Positions 34,101 through 46,355 of a stretch of 64,000 nucleotides of DNA are shown here, in pieces. The translations under genes and the position numbers were made by a program. Source of the stretch: Viola odorata (lineage: Eukaryota > Streptophyta > Magnoliopsida > Malpighiales > Violaceae); contig OY829543.1 of the NCBI GenBank assembly GCA_963691705.1, positions 46,666,564-46,730,563 on the forward strand, read 5' to 3'. Position 1 is the stretch's first letter. The number at the start of each line of letters is the position of its first letter. The notes beneath the pieces are model-generated. The model ran no database searches. It was given only the letters and a program-made list of their open reading frames with translations, and was not told the DNA's origin.

Positions 34101-35385
34101 ATTTTTTTATAATTGTCTTTTTGTGGGTTTGATGTTAATTTTTCCTATTAATATTTTGAATTTAGTATTTATTTAATTAAACATGCAAAATTTTCACTAT
34201 TTGGAAAAAAATGTTTTTTGTGTTACGGTCACACTAAATATTGATATCTTAATACCATATTGGGTTTTTTATTTATTTTGAAAAAAATATATTTATGGTA
34301 AAATTTAATTAGTTTTTGTTGTTTCATGCTCATATAAAACTGGGAGTAATTCAACAATATGAATTCATTAATTTGTATTTGACAATATATTTAATTTTTA
34401 TATTTAATTTAATTCTTGAATTTTTATTTAATTACTTTTTTATTTATTTAAGAATATTAATTAATATTCTTAAATTAATATTAATTAATTCAGAATTCAT
34501 AAAGAATTGAACTAATAATTATTTAAGTCTCTTAATCTTAATAAAGATTACGATAGAAAGTTAGCAAAAATAAATTATATTTGTATAAACTATATTTTTT
34601 AAAACAAAATGAGTTAATATTAAAGTTATGAATATTGAGTGTATATAAAATTAATTCTTTAGACTTTCAATTTATATTAAATATTTTTTTTGATAGTATG
34701 AAAAATGAAAGAAGGTGATTTTCTATTATGAAATATTCACATCATAATATTAATTTATAATTAACAAAAAATTATTTAAATAATTAAATAATTGAAATGC
34801 TAAAATACAAAAGAGAAAAATAATTTATTGAATAACCAAAATATGTTAAATACCGAAATTATCTTCCTATGAAATTATTCTTGACAATTTTCTTCGTGAG
34901 TAAAATAGACGAATGACAATTTTGACAGTCGTCTATACAAATACTTTTCATTTTCTTAAACATTCACTGACTCTGCAATTAAAATTGATGTATTGTTTTT
35001 TTATAATTGGTTTTTTGTGTGTTTGGTGTTAATTTTTCCTATTAATCATTTGAATTTTTCATTCTATTAGTATTTATTTAATTAAACATGCAAAATTTTC
35101 ACAATTTGAAAAAAAATGTATTTTGTATTGTGGTCACACTAAATATTGAAATCTTAATACCATATTGGGTTTTTAATTTATTTAAAAAAACATATTTATG
35201 GTAAAAATTTATTAGAAATAAGAATTTATTAATTTGTATTTGACATTTAAGTCACTAAATAGTATAAGAGTCAATATTAAAGTTATGAATATTGAGTGTA
35301 TATTAAATTAATTCTTTAGACTTTAAATTTATATTAAATATATTTTTGATAGTATAAAAAATGAAAGAAGGTGTTTCTCCATAAC
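31130..35385. repeat. Degenerate tandem array, ~890-bp period
   Basis: Landmarks recur at near-constant spacing: 'cgatagaaagttagcaaaaa' at 32766, 33662 and 34551; 'agacgaatgacaattttg' at 33121, 34013 and 34907; 'ttttttatttatttt...catattta' near 32490, 33375, 34265 and 35165. There are about three full copies, a right copy with an internal deletion (35.14-35.38 kb) and a left partial copy (31.13-31.47 kb). Very AT-rich with no coding potential. Confidence 0.75.
31469..32225. repeat. Region with reiterated GTTTACTTC motif
   Basis: 'GAAAACGCGTTTACTTCG' and variants occur at about 31555, 31597, 31648, 32136 and 32188, clustered in two groups. The segment starts with AGGGCTCGTTTACC and interrupts an array copy. 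It could be a non-autonomous DNA transposon with subterminal repeats. A matching right terminus was not found. Confidence 0.4.
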
Positions 35386-36293
35386 TAGTCTCAACAAGAA
35401 GATACTCAGAAGATAATCAAATCACCTTCAAAGAGAATGAACAATGCAATCAAAGCAATTGTAGAAAAAATTGCTAACAAAATTGCATCATCAAAACAAA
35501 GGTTCCAACCTTAAAGCAAAATAATTAGTTATTAAATTTTGTGCAATTCACTGTGAATGATAAATTAAATTTTGTGCTTAAAATTGTCTGAATCAACTTA
35601 CTTTTATTATTATTATTATTTTTTGGATTCTAAAGTAATTAGATATTATGTAATAATTAATTTCAAGTCTCTAAAGTAATTATATACTATGTAAGAATTA
35701 ATTTTAATTCTAAACTCAATCTCAGCTAGTGGTGATGTATATAAGGAAACAAATAGAAATAAAGAATGGACCATCAGAAGCCCAATCCATATAAGCCCAC
35801 AGAAGCACATCCAGCTATAAAATTGCATAAATTAGTTGCTACGGTTCTCTCTCTAAAACCTAAAGAAGGACTGAAACCTGTGCCTCTCCTTACACTCTTG
35901 CTGCCGTCGCACATCTTCTCATCCGAAGAAATCGTGGTAACTCTCCTCTCTTATTCTCTGTAGCTTATACCAATTCTCTTGCTAAGCATATGTATTATGT
36001 TCGCTTCTAATTGAAAACTGGTAAGGGAAAAGGTATTTAAGGTCGGATTGTCGGATGCGGTCGGATATCCGACAATCCGACAATCGGAATCCGAAAATTT
36101 TGGGATTCCAGTTGCCTCCTCCGATCCCGTGTCCGACAATGCTCGGATCGGTCGGAATTCTTGAGCTCGGATCGGATCTGAACACGATTTATGCCCATTT
36201 TCGGATTCCTTTTCCGGTATCCTTAATCACTGTAAATTTGTTTGTTTTATACGCTAATCATATCGCAACTGTCCTATCTCTAGTTGTATCAGA
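35385..36293 (+). promoter_or_regulatory. Promoter, 5' UTR exon and 5' UTR intron of VHA-F gene
   Basis: 'tctaaaacctaaagaagg' near 35851 looks like a leader start. A donor (ATCGTG/GTAACT) near 35937 and the acceptor TTGTATCAG two bases before the ATG suggest a 5' UTR intron of about 355 bp. That intron holds a CGGATATCCG-rich repeat (36040-36190). Confidence 0.5.
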
Positions 36294-37744
36294 ATGGCAA
36301 ACAGACCTCAAATCCCCAACAACAACTCTGCTCTCATTGCTATGATCGCAGATGAGGTGAGTTTTTTCAGTCTCCGTTTTGCTAATTGGTGAAACAATAG
36401 TTTATTAATCATATGCCCATGTTTGAATCTTGTTGTCTTGGAATAGTCTGCACATACTGATTGCATTCTTTTGAATCTTGTTGATAGATGTTTCAAATAA
36501 TTAAAATTTCATGTTTATCATCTGCATTTGTTTGTGAAAAGATCTTCTTCGAAAGTAGCTAATATGATACTCCATGTATTTGATTACTAAGATGCACTAT
36601 CCTTGTCTCATGAGTTTCTCTTTGATGTGTAGGACACAATTGTTGGGCTTTTGATGGCGGGAGTTGGTAATGTTGACTTGCGAAGGAAGACAAATTACCT
36701 CATTGTGGACTCAAGTATGTTAAACGTGATTTTTTTTCTTCATCTGATACGCAGTAACGTGGTCTAGTAGGTACTTTTGAAACCCCTCAAACTGGAGCAT
36801 GTGTTTAAATCCAAAATGTATCCTTGCTCCTAAATTGCCAAAGGCGTGAACCATTTTGAGTGTGCATATTCCTTTTAAATTTGGGTATGTTGACCTTCGG
36901 TTTATGACTGATGGATTCTATTTTAAATTATTTTGTTCCTTTCAGAGACAACTGTTAAACAAATTGAAGATGCGTTCAAAGAGTTTACAACAAGGGAGGA
37001 TATTGCAATAGTGTTGATAAGCCAATATGTAAGTTGTTTCTTCCGCTTTCTTCGAGTCATTACATTCTCATTTTTTGTTCAAATATGTGTTTGTTTAGCT
37101 TTTTCTGGAGTGAATCATGTTACTTTTACCGGCAAAGAGTCCTGAAAAATTTTATGCCTGAAGTACAGTTGTTCGATGTGGCTCGTGCTTCTACTAAATG
37201 AAAACTCAGTTGTTTCATTCTGTTACTTTTCGCATGTCAGCAATTTCCCTTAGTGCACCTCTTACTCATAGCATGTACATGAAATGCAATTCACTATATG
37301 GACCGGTGCATAACGAACACTAGTTTTGAGTATTTTTTCACGAACTTCATCTAGGTAATGTCGGGCCTTAAACTTACGCACTGGTTCTGTAGATCACCAA
37401 TTTTGTGGTGGTTTTGCTTTTTTATTTAGCTATTAAGCTTACTTCTTTCTAAACCATCACTAAACTTACTGTTACATATCATGTTCATCATTCTTTAGTT
37501 CTCTCTTTATCTCGTGTTATCTTACATTTTGTGATAATTATCCATTCCTTAGACATAATCTCCGTGCTCTGGTTTCCAGGTTGCAAATATGATTAGACTT
37601 TTGGTTGATAGCTACAACATGCCAGTTCCAGCAATTTTGGAGATTCCCTCAAAGGACCATCCTTATGATCCTTCACAGGATTCTGTTCTTTCCCGAGTGA
37701 AGTACCTCTTCTCTGCTGATTCAGTGGCATCCGATAGGCGTTAA
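36294..37744 (+). CDS. VHA-F: V-type H+-ATPase subunit F, four exons
   Basis: Subunit F belongs to the central stalk of the V1 sector and couples ATP hydrolysis to rotation at the vacuole and endomembranes. Exons: 36294-36356, 36633-36714, 36946-37028, 37580-37744, all with GT-AG borders and matching phases. They sum to 393 nt, 130 residues, the usual length of the family. Conserved blocks are visible in order: [62 protein letters not shown], and [27 protein letters not shown]. No lesion was seen. The stop codon lies in the first unit of an exact 30-bp tandem duplication (37741-37800), so the C-terminus is unaffected. Confidence 0.95.
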
Positions 37745-37800
37745 GAACATAGATGTGGATCTGATACTTGTTAAGAACATAGATGTGGATCTGATACTTG
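37741..37800 (+). repeat. Exact 30-bp tandem duplication over VHA-F stop
   Basis: 37741-37770 and 37771-37800 are identical (ttaagaacatagatgtggat...). The first unit contains the last base of the Arg codon and the TAA stop; the second is in the 3' UTR. Confidence 0.97.
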
Positions 37801-38285
37801 TTTCTTTATATTTCATGACGTATCCCGTTCTTTCACAGTGAGATGGCATGTTGGCCAATACTTGTTTGTCATATCATATGATCTTATTTATTCATACTGT
37901 TCCCGGGTTGCTCTTCCTATATTAATTTTTTGATGTTGTATTTGTGGGTATATTTCCGGTTTAAATAAATGATAAACGAAACTTGGTGTTATATTCATCG
38001 GCTCACCTGGTTATCTTTTCTTTCTACGATTGTTGTTTGTGTTTTTTCTGGATGCTGGACAGTTTTATCATGTCAGAAAATTTGAATATATTTCAACAAA
38101 TTAAACTATGCAAAACTTGCAAAAATAAAAAGTAACCAAACCATTTCACCAGGAAAAAAAATTCAAGATTTATGAGCCCAAAAAGATTCCAGGCACCATT
38201 CCTGTCTGGTGTTTAGTCCACTCTGCAAATTATATTGAAAATGAGTTACAAGACCACAACTTTCAATTCAACCCAAAAGCTTGAT

Positions 38286-40540
38286 TCAAAGTAAGGCAGA
38301 TTTCAAGGATTTTGTAAATTTCTCTAGTTCTCTAAGCCTTCCTCTGGAGTTTTGTAAGTCTAAGTCTTGTAACTTCAACCCATGCACCGTTCTCTAAGTC
38401 TTGTAAATTCAACCCAACAACTTCACCTAGCAACTTCACCCTAGCACTGCCAACAATGACACCATCAGCACCCCATGCTGCAACCTGTAGAAATGAAAAG
38501 TTAGGCACCAAACGTCCTTCTTGTTAGATGCAAAGAGAGAACGTGTTAGAAGACTGACCTGTTTCACATGTTCTGGCTTAGAAATGCCAAAGCCAACCGC
38601 CACAGGCTTGGATGTTGCCTATCAAGGTGAAAACCAAGTCATGAAAGGCTATGCAATACAAGTCATTTGTTTCGGCGTGTGTATATCAAGTATAGTTATA
38701 GTCTTATAGAGACAGAACCTGTTTAATATCTTGCAGAAGGGTTTGAACTCGGTCGCTGACAGAAACACGGGTACCAGTAACTCCTACTGAACTGACCTGT
38801 GATTCCAAATGAAATAAAAGTCAAAAGTTATGCTAAGTATTGTAGTTACCTCCATGTTGGCTGACATTAGAATCCATACTCTTAAAGTAGTTAAAAAGCA
38901 CTTATGGCTGACACAAATCCATCAGATGCTTCAACGATGGCTTTCATTCGGTCTTTTGGAGTAGTTGGAGTTGTAAGAAGAACCTACACACCAACAAATT
39001 AGAAATGCAAGATAAACAAGATGCTAGTGCCATGTTGAGAGGAAGAGACAACTTATCATTTCCAAATTATACTATCACTTGATAAACAGAATGTAAAAGA
39101 GTCTTGTAGCGAAGAGAGAAGCTAGAGGCATGCCAGTTCAATGTTATTTTTGGTAGCTTCCTTTCTCAAAAGCTCAGTCTCCTCAAGAGGAACATCTGGG
39201 ACCACAAGTCCTGCAAATAAGTTTGGAATTATTTATCAGTAACATCACATAACACCCACAATTTAACACAACATGAGTGAAACATAAAGCATTTCACAAC
39301 TACAATCAGAGGCATCTACAAGGATGGGCATTGCAGCAGTAAACAAAATGAATTTGCACATAAGTAGCTTAAATGTGCAATGTCACATTAGAACAACAGT
39401 TAGAAATGAAGATAGAGAAAGTAACCCATCAGAAAAGATGAAAAAAAGAAGAAAAACTCCAACTATTGACAGAATGTACTGTATATTGCCAAGGACACGA
39501 TAATGCTCAGAAGGGCTGAATTTAAAGTTTATGCCTAGCGGTTTAGATATAAGCAAGAGTTTTTGGACATTGGATAGTTGAAGAATTTAGCATGCAGATT
39601 TGACATAACATGATAACAATGTGAAAATTATTAAGGCATAGCAAAATAAACTAGTTCGTTGCCATGTACTCCCAAGTCTCTTACAATGGACATAAACTTG
39701 CCAGTTCCTCGCTTTAGAATTGGATTGTAATATGTAAATAAAGCAACTGGACAAGATAATTGCGGAATCACCTGCACAGTAAACACAGGAATCAGTACCA
39801 GGAGAAATTAAAAAACGAAACAGGCAAGTAGTTACTGATTCATTTATACGAATGCATCCATGTATAGCAAGTCATGCTGCAAAGAAGAAGATAAGGTGGA
39901 GAATACAGTACATGACATTTCATTGAGGATCGCATCCTCAATGAAAGGGAAAAGAACAAAACACATGAGAACATATAGCACTTGCCATAAGAAGTTAAAA
40001 GCGGCATCATACAAGGAATTTAATACCAATTATTGTCAGTTATTTTGTGGAAGAAAGCATGAGTATGTTGTAAGAGCATGGCCTGTCCAAACATTAATAC
40101 TGATATCCCAAATGAAGATGCATGAATTCTTGAACACATTTATTGATACAGCGTATGCATATTGAAAAAAAATGTTCACTTAGACAAGTAATTCAAGCCA
40201 TCACCTCAATCTCATTATAGTATAAAGGTGGCAAAGAGTTACCTCCCTCAGCATGGATTGGATTGCATTGAAATTGGTCCCCTTTGCCAAGGAACGCGTA
40301 GCTGCTGCCTACAATGATAGAGACTGGTAAGAAAATTTAAAAATATGAAGAAACTAACTCAACAAGCAACAAACACTATCAACAAACCTGTATAACTGGA
40401 CCATCTGCCAAAGGATCAGAGTAAGGAACACCCAGTTCAATAATGTCAGCGCCGCAGGAGTCAAGAACCTTCAAGGCTTCTGCTGTGGTTGAAAGGCAGG
40501 ATCACTAGCTGTGATGTAGGGGATAAGTGCAACCTTCACA
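38286..40540 (-). pseudogene. TSA1: Tryptophan synthase alpha subunit (TSA) pseudogene
   Basis: TSA cleaves indole-3-glycerol phosphate to indole in plastids. Exon pieces from right to left encode [34 protein letters not shown] (about 40540-40388), AAATRSLAKGTNFNAIQSMLRE (near 40310-40243), [27 protein letters not shown] (near 39770-39690), [25 protein letters not shown] (near 39210-39133), VLLTTPTTPKDRMKAIVEASDGFV (near 38985-38915), VSSVGVTGTRVSVSDRVQTLLQDIKQ (near 38799-38720), KPVAVGFGISKPEHVKQ and WGADGVIVGSA. Breaks: one base missing after ASDP (near 40505), a duplicated segment of about 70 bp in the last exon, and another missing base near 38335. No transit peptide or first exon is visible upstream. 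Splice sites survive, so decay is moderate. A functional TSA must lie elsewhere. Confidence 0.8.
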
Positions 40541-41019
40541 TACAAACGTGCTTCGATTAACAACAAATTAACTGATAGGAAAAGAGTAGACATGATTCGA
40601 TTTCACAATTGTTGAATCAAGAACCTTTAATTAATTTTACTATGTCATGGCTTCGCTAGGTACCCCACCCCTCTTGTACCATGTGTAGGGAAAAGACTCC
40701 AAGGGCTCTCTTTATCGGCAAGGCCCACATATAAGGGCAGAACAGAACAAATCATATCACAAGCCATTTCCCTCCACTGGGTAAAGGGCTTGGAGGTGTT
40801 TAGGGCCCGCATTGTCCTTCCATTTCACCACAAAGTGATATTTGTTTAGCATACTCCAAACAACACATCTCGACGCCCTGTTAGAAGCGCTCAGAGTAAA
40901 AGACGGAAAAAATTATCACATGGTCACGCCCACTTAGAATGTGACAATTATCCTAGTTGCGCTAAGGAAAAGAGAGAATATTCCTCTTTTGGCGTGCCGC
41001 ATTAAACCTTAATCAAGTA

Positions 41020-41272
41020 CTCCCTCTGGTCCGAAATGTATGACTTCCTCGCATCCCAATATTCAGTAGGGATCGCATATCGAGGAGGCCGGATGAGACA
41101 CTATTTGACCCCAAAAAATTCCGTACTTTTTTTCAAACGTGGATTAATGTACTTTTGAGAAAAAAATCGGGGCAAAATTGTCTCAAATAGTGACTGTTCC
41201 GGCCGTCTTAAGATACGTTCCGAAACAGTAAAAGCAAGTGCTAAAACGTCATACATTTCGGACTGAAGGGAG
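41020..41272. mobile_element. Stowaway-type MITE
   Basis: 253 bp flanked by TA (41018-41019 and 41273-41274). Terminal inverted repeats CTCCCTCTGGTCCGAAATGT and its near-perfect mirror ending GAAGGGAG. Inner arms (ggatgagacactatttga / tcaaatagtgactgttcc) extend the hairpin. TA target and CTCCCTC start are Stowaway (Tc1/mariner) features. Confidence 0.88.
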
Positions 41273-41489
41273 TAGTATATATATAGAAAGTGACATCAAT
41301 TAATGTCAGTAAACAACGAAGATCTAAGAAGTGCGCAATTGATAATAGAGCTGGACTCCCAAAACGCAATTTGGTGGGTAAAATTCTCCGTTAATAGACC
41401 ATGAAAATTGAGTTTGGAGTTTATGAAAATTGACTCTCCATTCTACATTTCAAATAGCTGATACTAAAGAGTTGAGCATCACAACTCAG

Positions 41490-42158
41490 ACTCAATGATC
41501 CGATCCGATCCGACTGACTTGAAATCCGATTTTCATTCGAACCATTTGGATGTGTCGGATATGGATCGGATCCATGATGACATTGATATTCATCTGCAAA
41601 ATTCCATGTGAATTATTGTCATCTCAAATTCATGTCTCAAATTCCATTATTGACATGTTCAGAGCCCTAATTTGATTATCTGACAGTGACTGAAAAACAA
41701 AAATTTTACAAGGTTCAGGTACAAACCTTGGAGTTCTGTTTTGTTGTGGCGGGCAACGGCCCCTTTACTTTCGGCGGCGACAGTAGCTGGTTGTGGTGAC
41801 TGCGGCGACTGCTGCTGGTGACTGCCGCGAGTCGGCGAATGGTGGTGGTCGGCTGTTCGCAGGTTGTGGTCGGCTGGAGAAGGAGAAGAAGAGTTTTTTG
41901 TTTTCAGATAATTAGAAATGTGAATTAGGGTTTAGGAATGGATGTATCGAATTGGAGATTTTGAGTATGGATGGATTCGGATGCAGTCGGATATCCGACG
42001 GTTAATGTGTTTGATATCCGACTGAAAGACCATATAATTAGTCCCCAAAATGATTTCATCCGAATCATTATCCGCATCCGACTAATTCGAATCAAATGCC
42101 CTTTTTTGGATCGGATTGGATCGAATCAGGTCGGATATCCGATCCGTTCTCACCCCTA
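41490..42158. repeat. CGGATATCCG-rich repeat with GC-rich core
   Basis: Clusters of GATCGGATCCGA/GGATATCCGA at 41500-41575 and 41960-42145 bracket a GC-rich low-complexity part (41740-41880). It ends with CACCCCTAG, reminiscent of hAT-type termini. A related cluster lies at 36040-36190 inside the VHA-F leader intron. Element type undetermined. Confidence 0.45.
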
Positions 42159-44674
42159 GTTCTTTGCCTATTTTTCTACATTCTTCCTTTTCTTCAATGA
42201 GTAGTGTTATAACATGATATCATATGATATAAGATATTGCATATATAAGATCTACTAACGGATGTATATAGCATAAAACTTATGTGTAAGTGGGAGATGT
42301 AGAAATTTGGGCTCAGCCCACCCATTATCCTCATGTAACACTATAAATAAGTATGTTATAAGTGATCGAGAAATACAAGTATACAGAGTACAAGTATACT
42401 AGTACGTTTTTTTCATTTACAAACTCATATTTAGCAACTTATTTAAATTTATGGGATCAATTTAAAGCTCGGCATCATCAACTATTGCTTATTATATCAA
42501 AATTGTTGTTTAACTTGAAAAACTGACTATTTCGAAATTAAGTCAGATAAAATCCCGAAATACGATAAAATTTTACCTCATAAATTTTAACGCACCTGCA
42601 TACTCATATATTAATCTTTTTTTCGGCATTATTGATGATAGTTTTGCAATATTACTTTCCAATTTTGATGGAGTCTCTTACGATATGTCAACGTGTATTC
42701 AGATTTTGAGTCTTTTAGATTCTCTGCACTTACAAGTTACACAGGGAGGACAAAGTAGAATAGGAACAAACTAGGGTTGTAGTTGCTTTCCCTCACTTGG
42801 GGAGTAAGGTGAAATTAAGATCAATATCAATATTGTCCTGTGAACTACAGAAGCTAATCAGAAGAAAGATATGACTTGTGATATTTTCTTCATCTTTCCT
42901 ACGGTGGAAGTACTTTGCATAGAATTTATGACCACCTCATTCCAGAAATTGAAGAGCCTGAAAAAGTGGCTCGATTCGTATTAATTGCCATCCCATTCTC
43001 TGCACTGGACCGCATCATTGTTTTATTTTATGATTTATATGTATTTATTTCGTTCAAAATACAAAAAACAACATATGATATGTTGCTTGCTTGGATTGAA
43101 AGTGGTTGGCAGCATTGATTTCTCATCCATCTATTTTTGTGGTCTCTTTGTTGTGTTCTATAAATGTTGGATACTGGATCAAGATCCGAGTACATTTCAA
43201 CTTACCTATTGGGTCCCAATAAAATTGGACTAATGGAGGGGATTCCCTGCGTCGCAACCCACAATTATACCCTCAGGTGCGGGTATCCACTACCCGTTTT
43301 TATATCCATTAACTATTTTACATATATTTAGATATAAGGGAAATAATAATTTAACTATTTTCTTGACAATTTGGTATATTATTAATTATGGAAAGGAAGG
43401 GAATATTGTGCCTAAGATAAAATTTTGCTCATATTTTACTCAATAGAAAAATACACATTTAATTTTAATTTTTATTAAATTTAAAAAAAATTAAAAAAAA
43501 TGTAGATATCCACAAGTACCTACCGTTATACCCGCAAAGATAATTATCACCTTTCACATGCCCCGCGCGAATGTGATTGCGGGTGTTGAGTATACCCACA
43601 AAAGTACGAGTGCGGATATAAAAAAGTATTCACCCACCCCGTTACCGCACAATGTTCATTCCTACAAAATGGATGGGATTGATCACTCTGTATAAAACAC
43701 CAATTAATTGTATAATCATTTAGTGAGCTTGGATTAGATGGAACATAACCCACCCCATTTAATTCTCTGTTTTTTTCTTCTTCTTGCATCATGAGTATTA
43801 CCCTTAGGCTTTCAGTCTTCAGAGATGTTTGGCCAAGACAAGCAAGTGCCTACTTAAACTTGCACTGATTAAATTGAAGTCCCTAATATTTGAGTTTTGA
43901 AATTTTATTTTATTTAAAAAAAAACGAATAGAGCTTTGTTATTTGATTTTAGGGTAACAGGTGCTACCACTCGGCCCCTGAACTAATACAAAAGACCCTT
44001 ATCCTTTTAAAAAACGATTTTGTCAAAAAAATCAAATCTCACCTGTTAAAAACATTAGAAAATATAGAAACTTAGAGGACTAATGTGTACAAATTTTAAA
44101 AATTGGGTGCAATGCTTTGCTGTGACTACAGAATTTCGAGTTACGTGAATTGCAGGTAGCAGGATAACTGGTGGCAAATCATAGGCCTAGTGTTTACTCC
44201 GATAAACGTTTTTATTAAGTAATTTTTTCATATATAAAAATTAATTTAAAATATTTCTTATTGAAGGAACGAAGTGTTTTTTTTAAAATTTATTTAAGCA
44301 CTCGGTTTTTAATTAATTGGACCGACTAATTCAAGTTCTCAACGTACTGATATTTTTATAGATGTTGAATTTAAGTGGTATTATATGATTATTTTAAAAT
44401 AGCTGCGTATTTCACAAGGTTCGAAGATCATGCCAGAAACTTACCACACTAATTCTTCTGCGTCCCCATAAGGAACGGAGTGTTAAACCAAACATTCACG
44501 TGCTACTGTGTTAGTAACTTAATTATTGAAATTCGTCTTTTTTTCTAATGGGTTTGCTGGAATTGTTTGTTGAGCTAGGTAATTCCGTTAGTTTTACAAA
44601 TCTCATGTACAGGTTTGGTAGGTGGGAGCTACACCAACCAAATGCTAATGGACCTTCACTTTTTTTTTTTCCAG
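42159..44674. other. Intergenic; small unrecognised ORF and 'gcgggta' repeat
   Basis: An ORF at 42915-43118 (LIPEIEEPEKVARFVLIAIPF...) has protein-like composition but no family I know; it may be a gene fragment. 43240-43650 has scattered GCGGGTATCC/ACCCGC words that suggest an old repeat. Nothing else recognised. Confidence 0.35.
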
Positions 44675-45430
44675 AATAAAGACTATCAGCACACTAAAAT
44701 TTGACTTTTTTTTGATAATTCGGTTATCAACATTTGACTTTGCTTAAAATTACCACCAATATTTATTTTATTACACAATTCACTCACCACCATCTATTCT
44801 GTTAGACAAAAATTAATGGTTTAGTGGTAAAATTATCTAACGGAGTAAATATTAGTAGTAATTTTGAACAAGGTCAAATGTTGGTGGTCAAATTGTGGAG
44901 GGTGATAAATATTAGTGAGCTGGTCGTTTTTATCCCCTGTAAAAACTAGGAGTGTGTTTTATTTATTTTTCGTTAAATATGATAAAAAGTTACCATGCTA
45001 CCATTCATGTTCAATAAGTTGAGCTTAAAATATAAAAGTGATAAAAATGAGTCTAGAATCATAAAACCCATTCATAGAAATATGGGAGTGAAAATTAATT
45101 TTTGTCATATTACTTTAATGTTCAATAACTCTAGAAGTTTTCCAATGATATAAATGGGATGAAATGGAGTCATGATTTCAAAATGCAAACATAAAAATAT
45201 GGGAGTCACATTATCCTTTTTGTTCAATAACTTTCTAATTTGTGAAAAAAAGTTATCCCAAGGATATATAAGAAATGACATTGATTCTAGAATGATGGAA
45301 TCCAATTACAGAAAAATGGGAGCAGTAATTGGTGGGAACAAATATTAATAATAATTTTAAATAAAGTCAAATGTTGGTGGCTAAATTTTTCAGGGAGACA
45401 AATATTGGTGGACTAATCGTCTTTATCTAT
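44675..45430. mobile_element. Inverted-repeat element with duplicated right arm
   Basis: The left arm (44675-44775: aataaagactatcagcacac...tttgactttgcttaaaatta) is mirrored twice, at about 44845-44937 and again at 45335-45430. A MITE of about 260 bp seems to have part of its right arm repeated 500 bp away. No clear TSD. Confidence 0.6.
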
Positions 45431-46043
45431 ATTTTTCAAAAACTATAAGATATTGGACAATGGGAAACTTTGCCCTCGTTACCTGAATTATACTTAAATC
45501 TCTTAGCTGATTTAGTCTGTCATTTTTTAACTACAGAAAATTATAAAATTTACATTGTAAATTTTATAAGTGTAAGGGCCGAAACCAAAACTTTTAAAAA
45601 CTGTAAGTGTGTTTAATCATGAAAGTCCTATTTTTTTTATAAAAAAAAACTCATGAAAACTAAAAATAGAACTTTGTGTTCAACGTTTAATATTTTTCCA
45701 AATAGATGATTAGAAAAGTATGTTTTTTAATTTTCCAAATTTACACATGACTTTAGAGACTTCAATTTTTAATGTTTTTTCTATAGTTTCCTTGTAATAG
45801 GTCTTACTAGTTTTCCAAGTGGAAATCACATTTGTCCATTTTTTTCTTCAAATGAATGATCTTATCTGTATATGCCTAATGCCTTACCCATCTTACGCGT
45901 TTAATCTGATGATGTTGGAGGTTAGATAATTTAAAGCCCACCTACCATATTAATGGTTGACACGTAGACTCCTTAATAACCGGCTTTTGATCCTAATTTA
46001 GAAGTGTCTATACGATCTTAAAATATTTTACGCTTTATCTATT
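45431..46043. other. Intergenic
   Basis: AT-rich, no supported feature. Confidence 0.4.
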
Positions 46044-46052
46044 TATAAAATA

Positions 46053-46346
46053 GGACAAAAGTTATTTTGAGCACCCACTTTTATATGGGTATCCTAATCC
46101 TGCCCCCAATTTTTATCTAATCTCCAAATGATACTCAAATTTTGTTTAATCTTGAAATGGCACCCGAAAAATGTTAATAACATGAGTTAAATTTAGCGGG
46201 AAAATTAAGGATTTGGGTGCAAAATTTGATAACACCTAAGAAGTTGGGGGTAAACATGCTAAAGGAAAAAAAATTAAGTGCAATTTTAAAATTAGGTAAA
46301 AATTAGGTAACTCATATAAAGTTAGTGTCTAAATTAACTTTTGCCC
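46053..46346. mobile_element. Mutator-type MITE (294 bp, 9-bp TSD)
   Basis: An exact 9-bp TSD TATAAAATA occurs at 46044-46052 and 46347-46355. Inverted ends are GGACAAAAGTTA and TAACTTTTGCCC, with imperfect pairing continuing inward. A 9-bp duplication is the Mutator superfamily signature. Confidence 0.85.
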
Positions 46347-46355
46347 TATAAAATA

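Noticed and set aside
36040..36190. TCGGATATCCGA cluster as a transcription-factor binding array
   Set aside because: The same words occur in a dispersed repeat at 41.5-42.1 kb, so a mobile-element origin is simpler.
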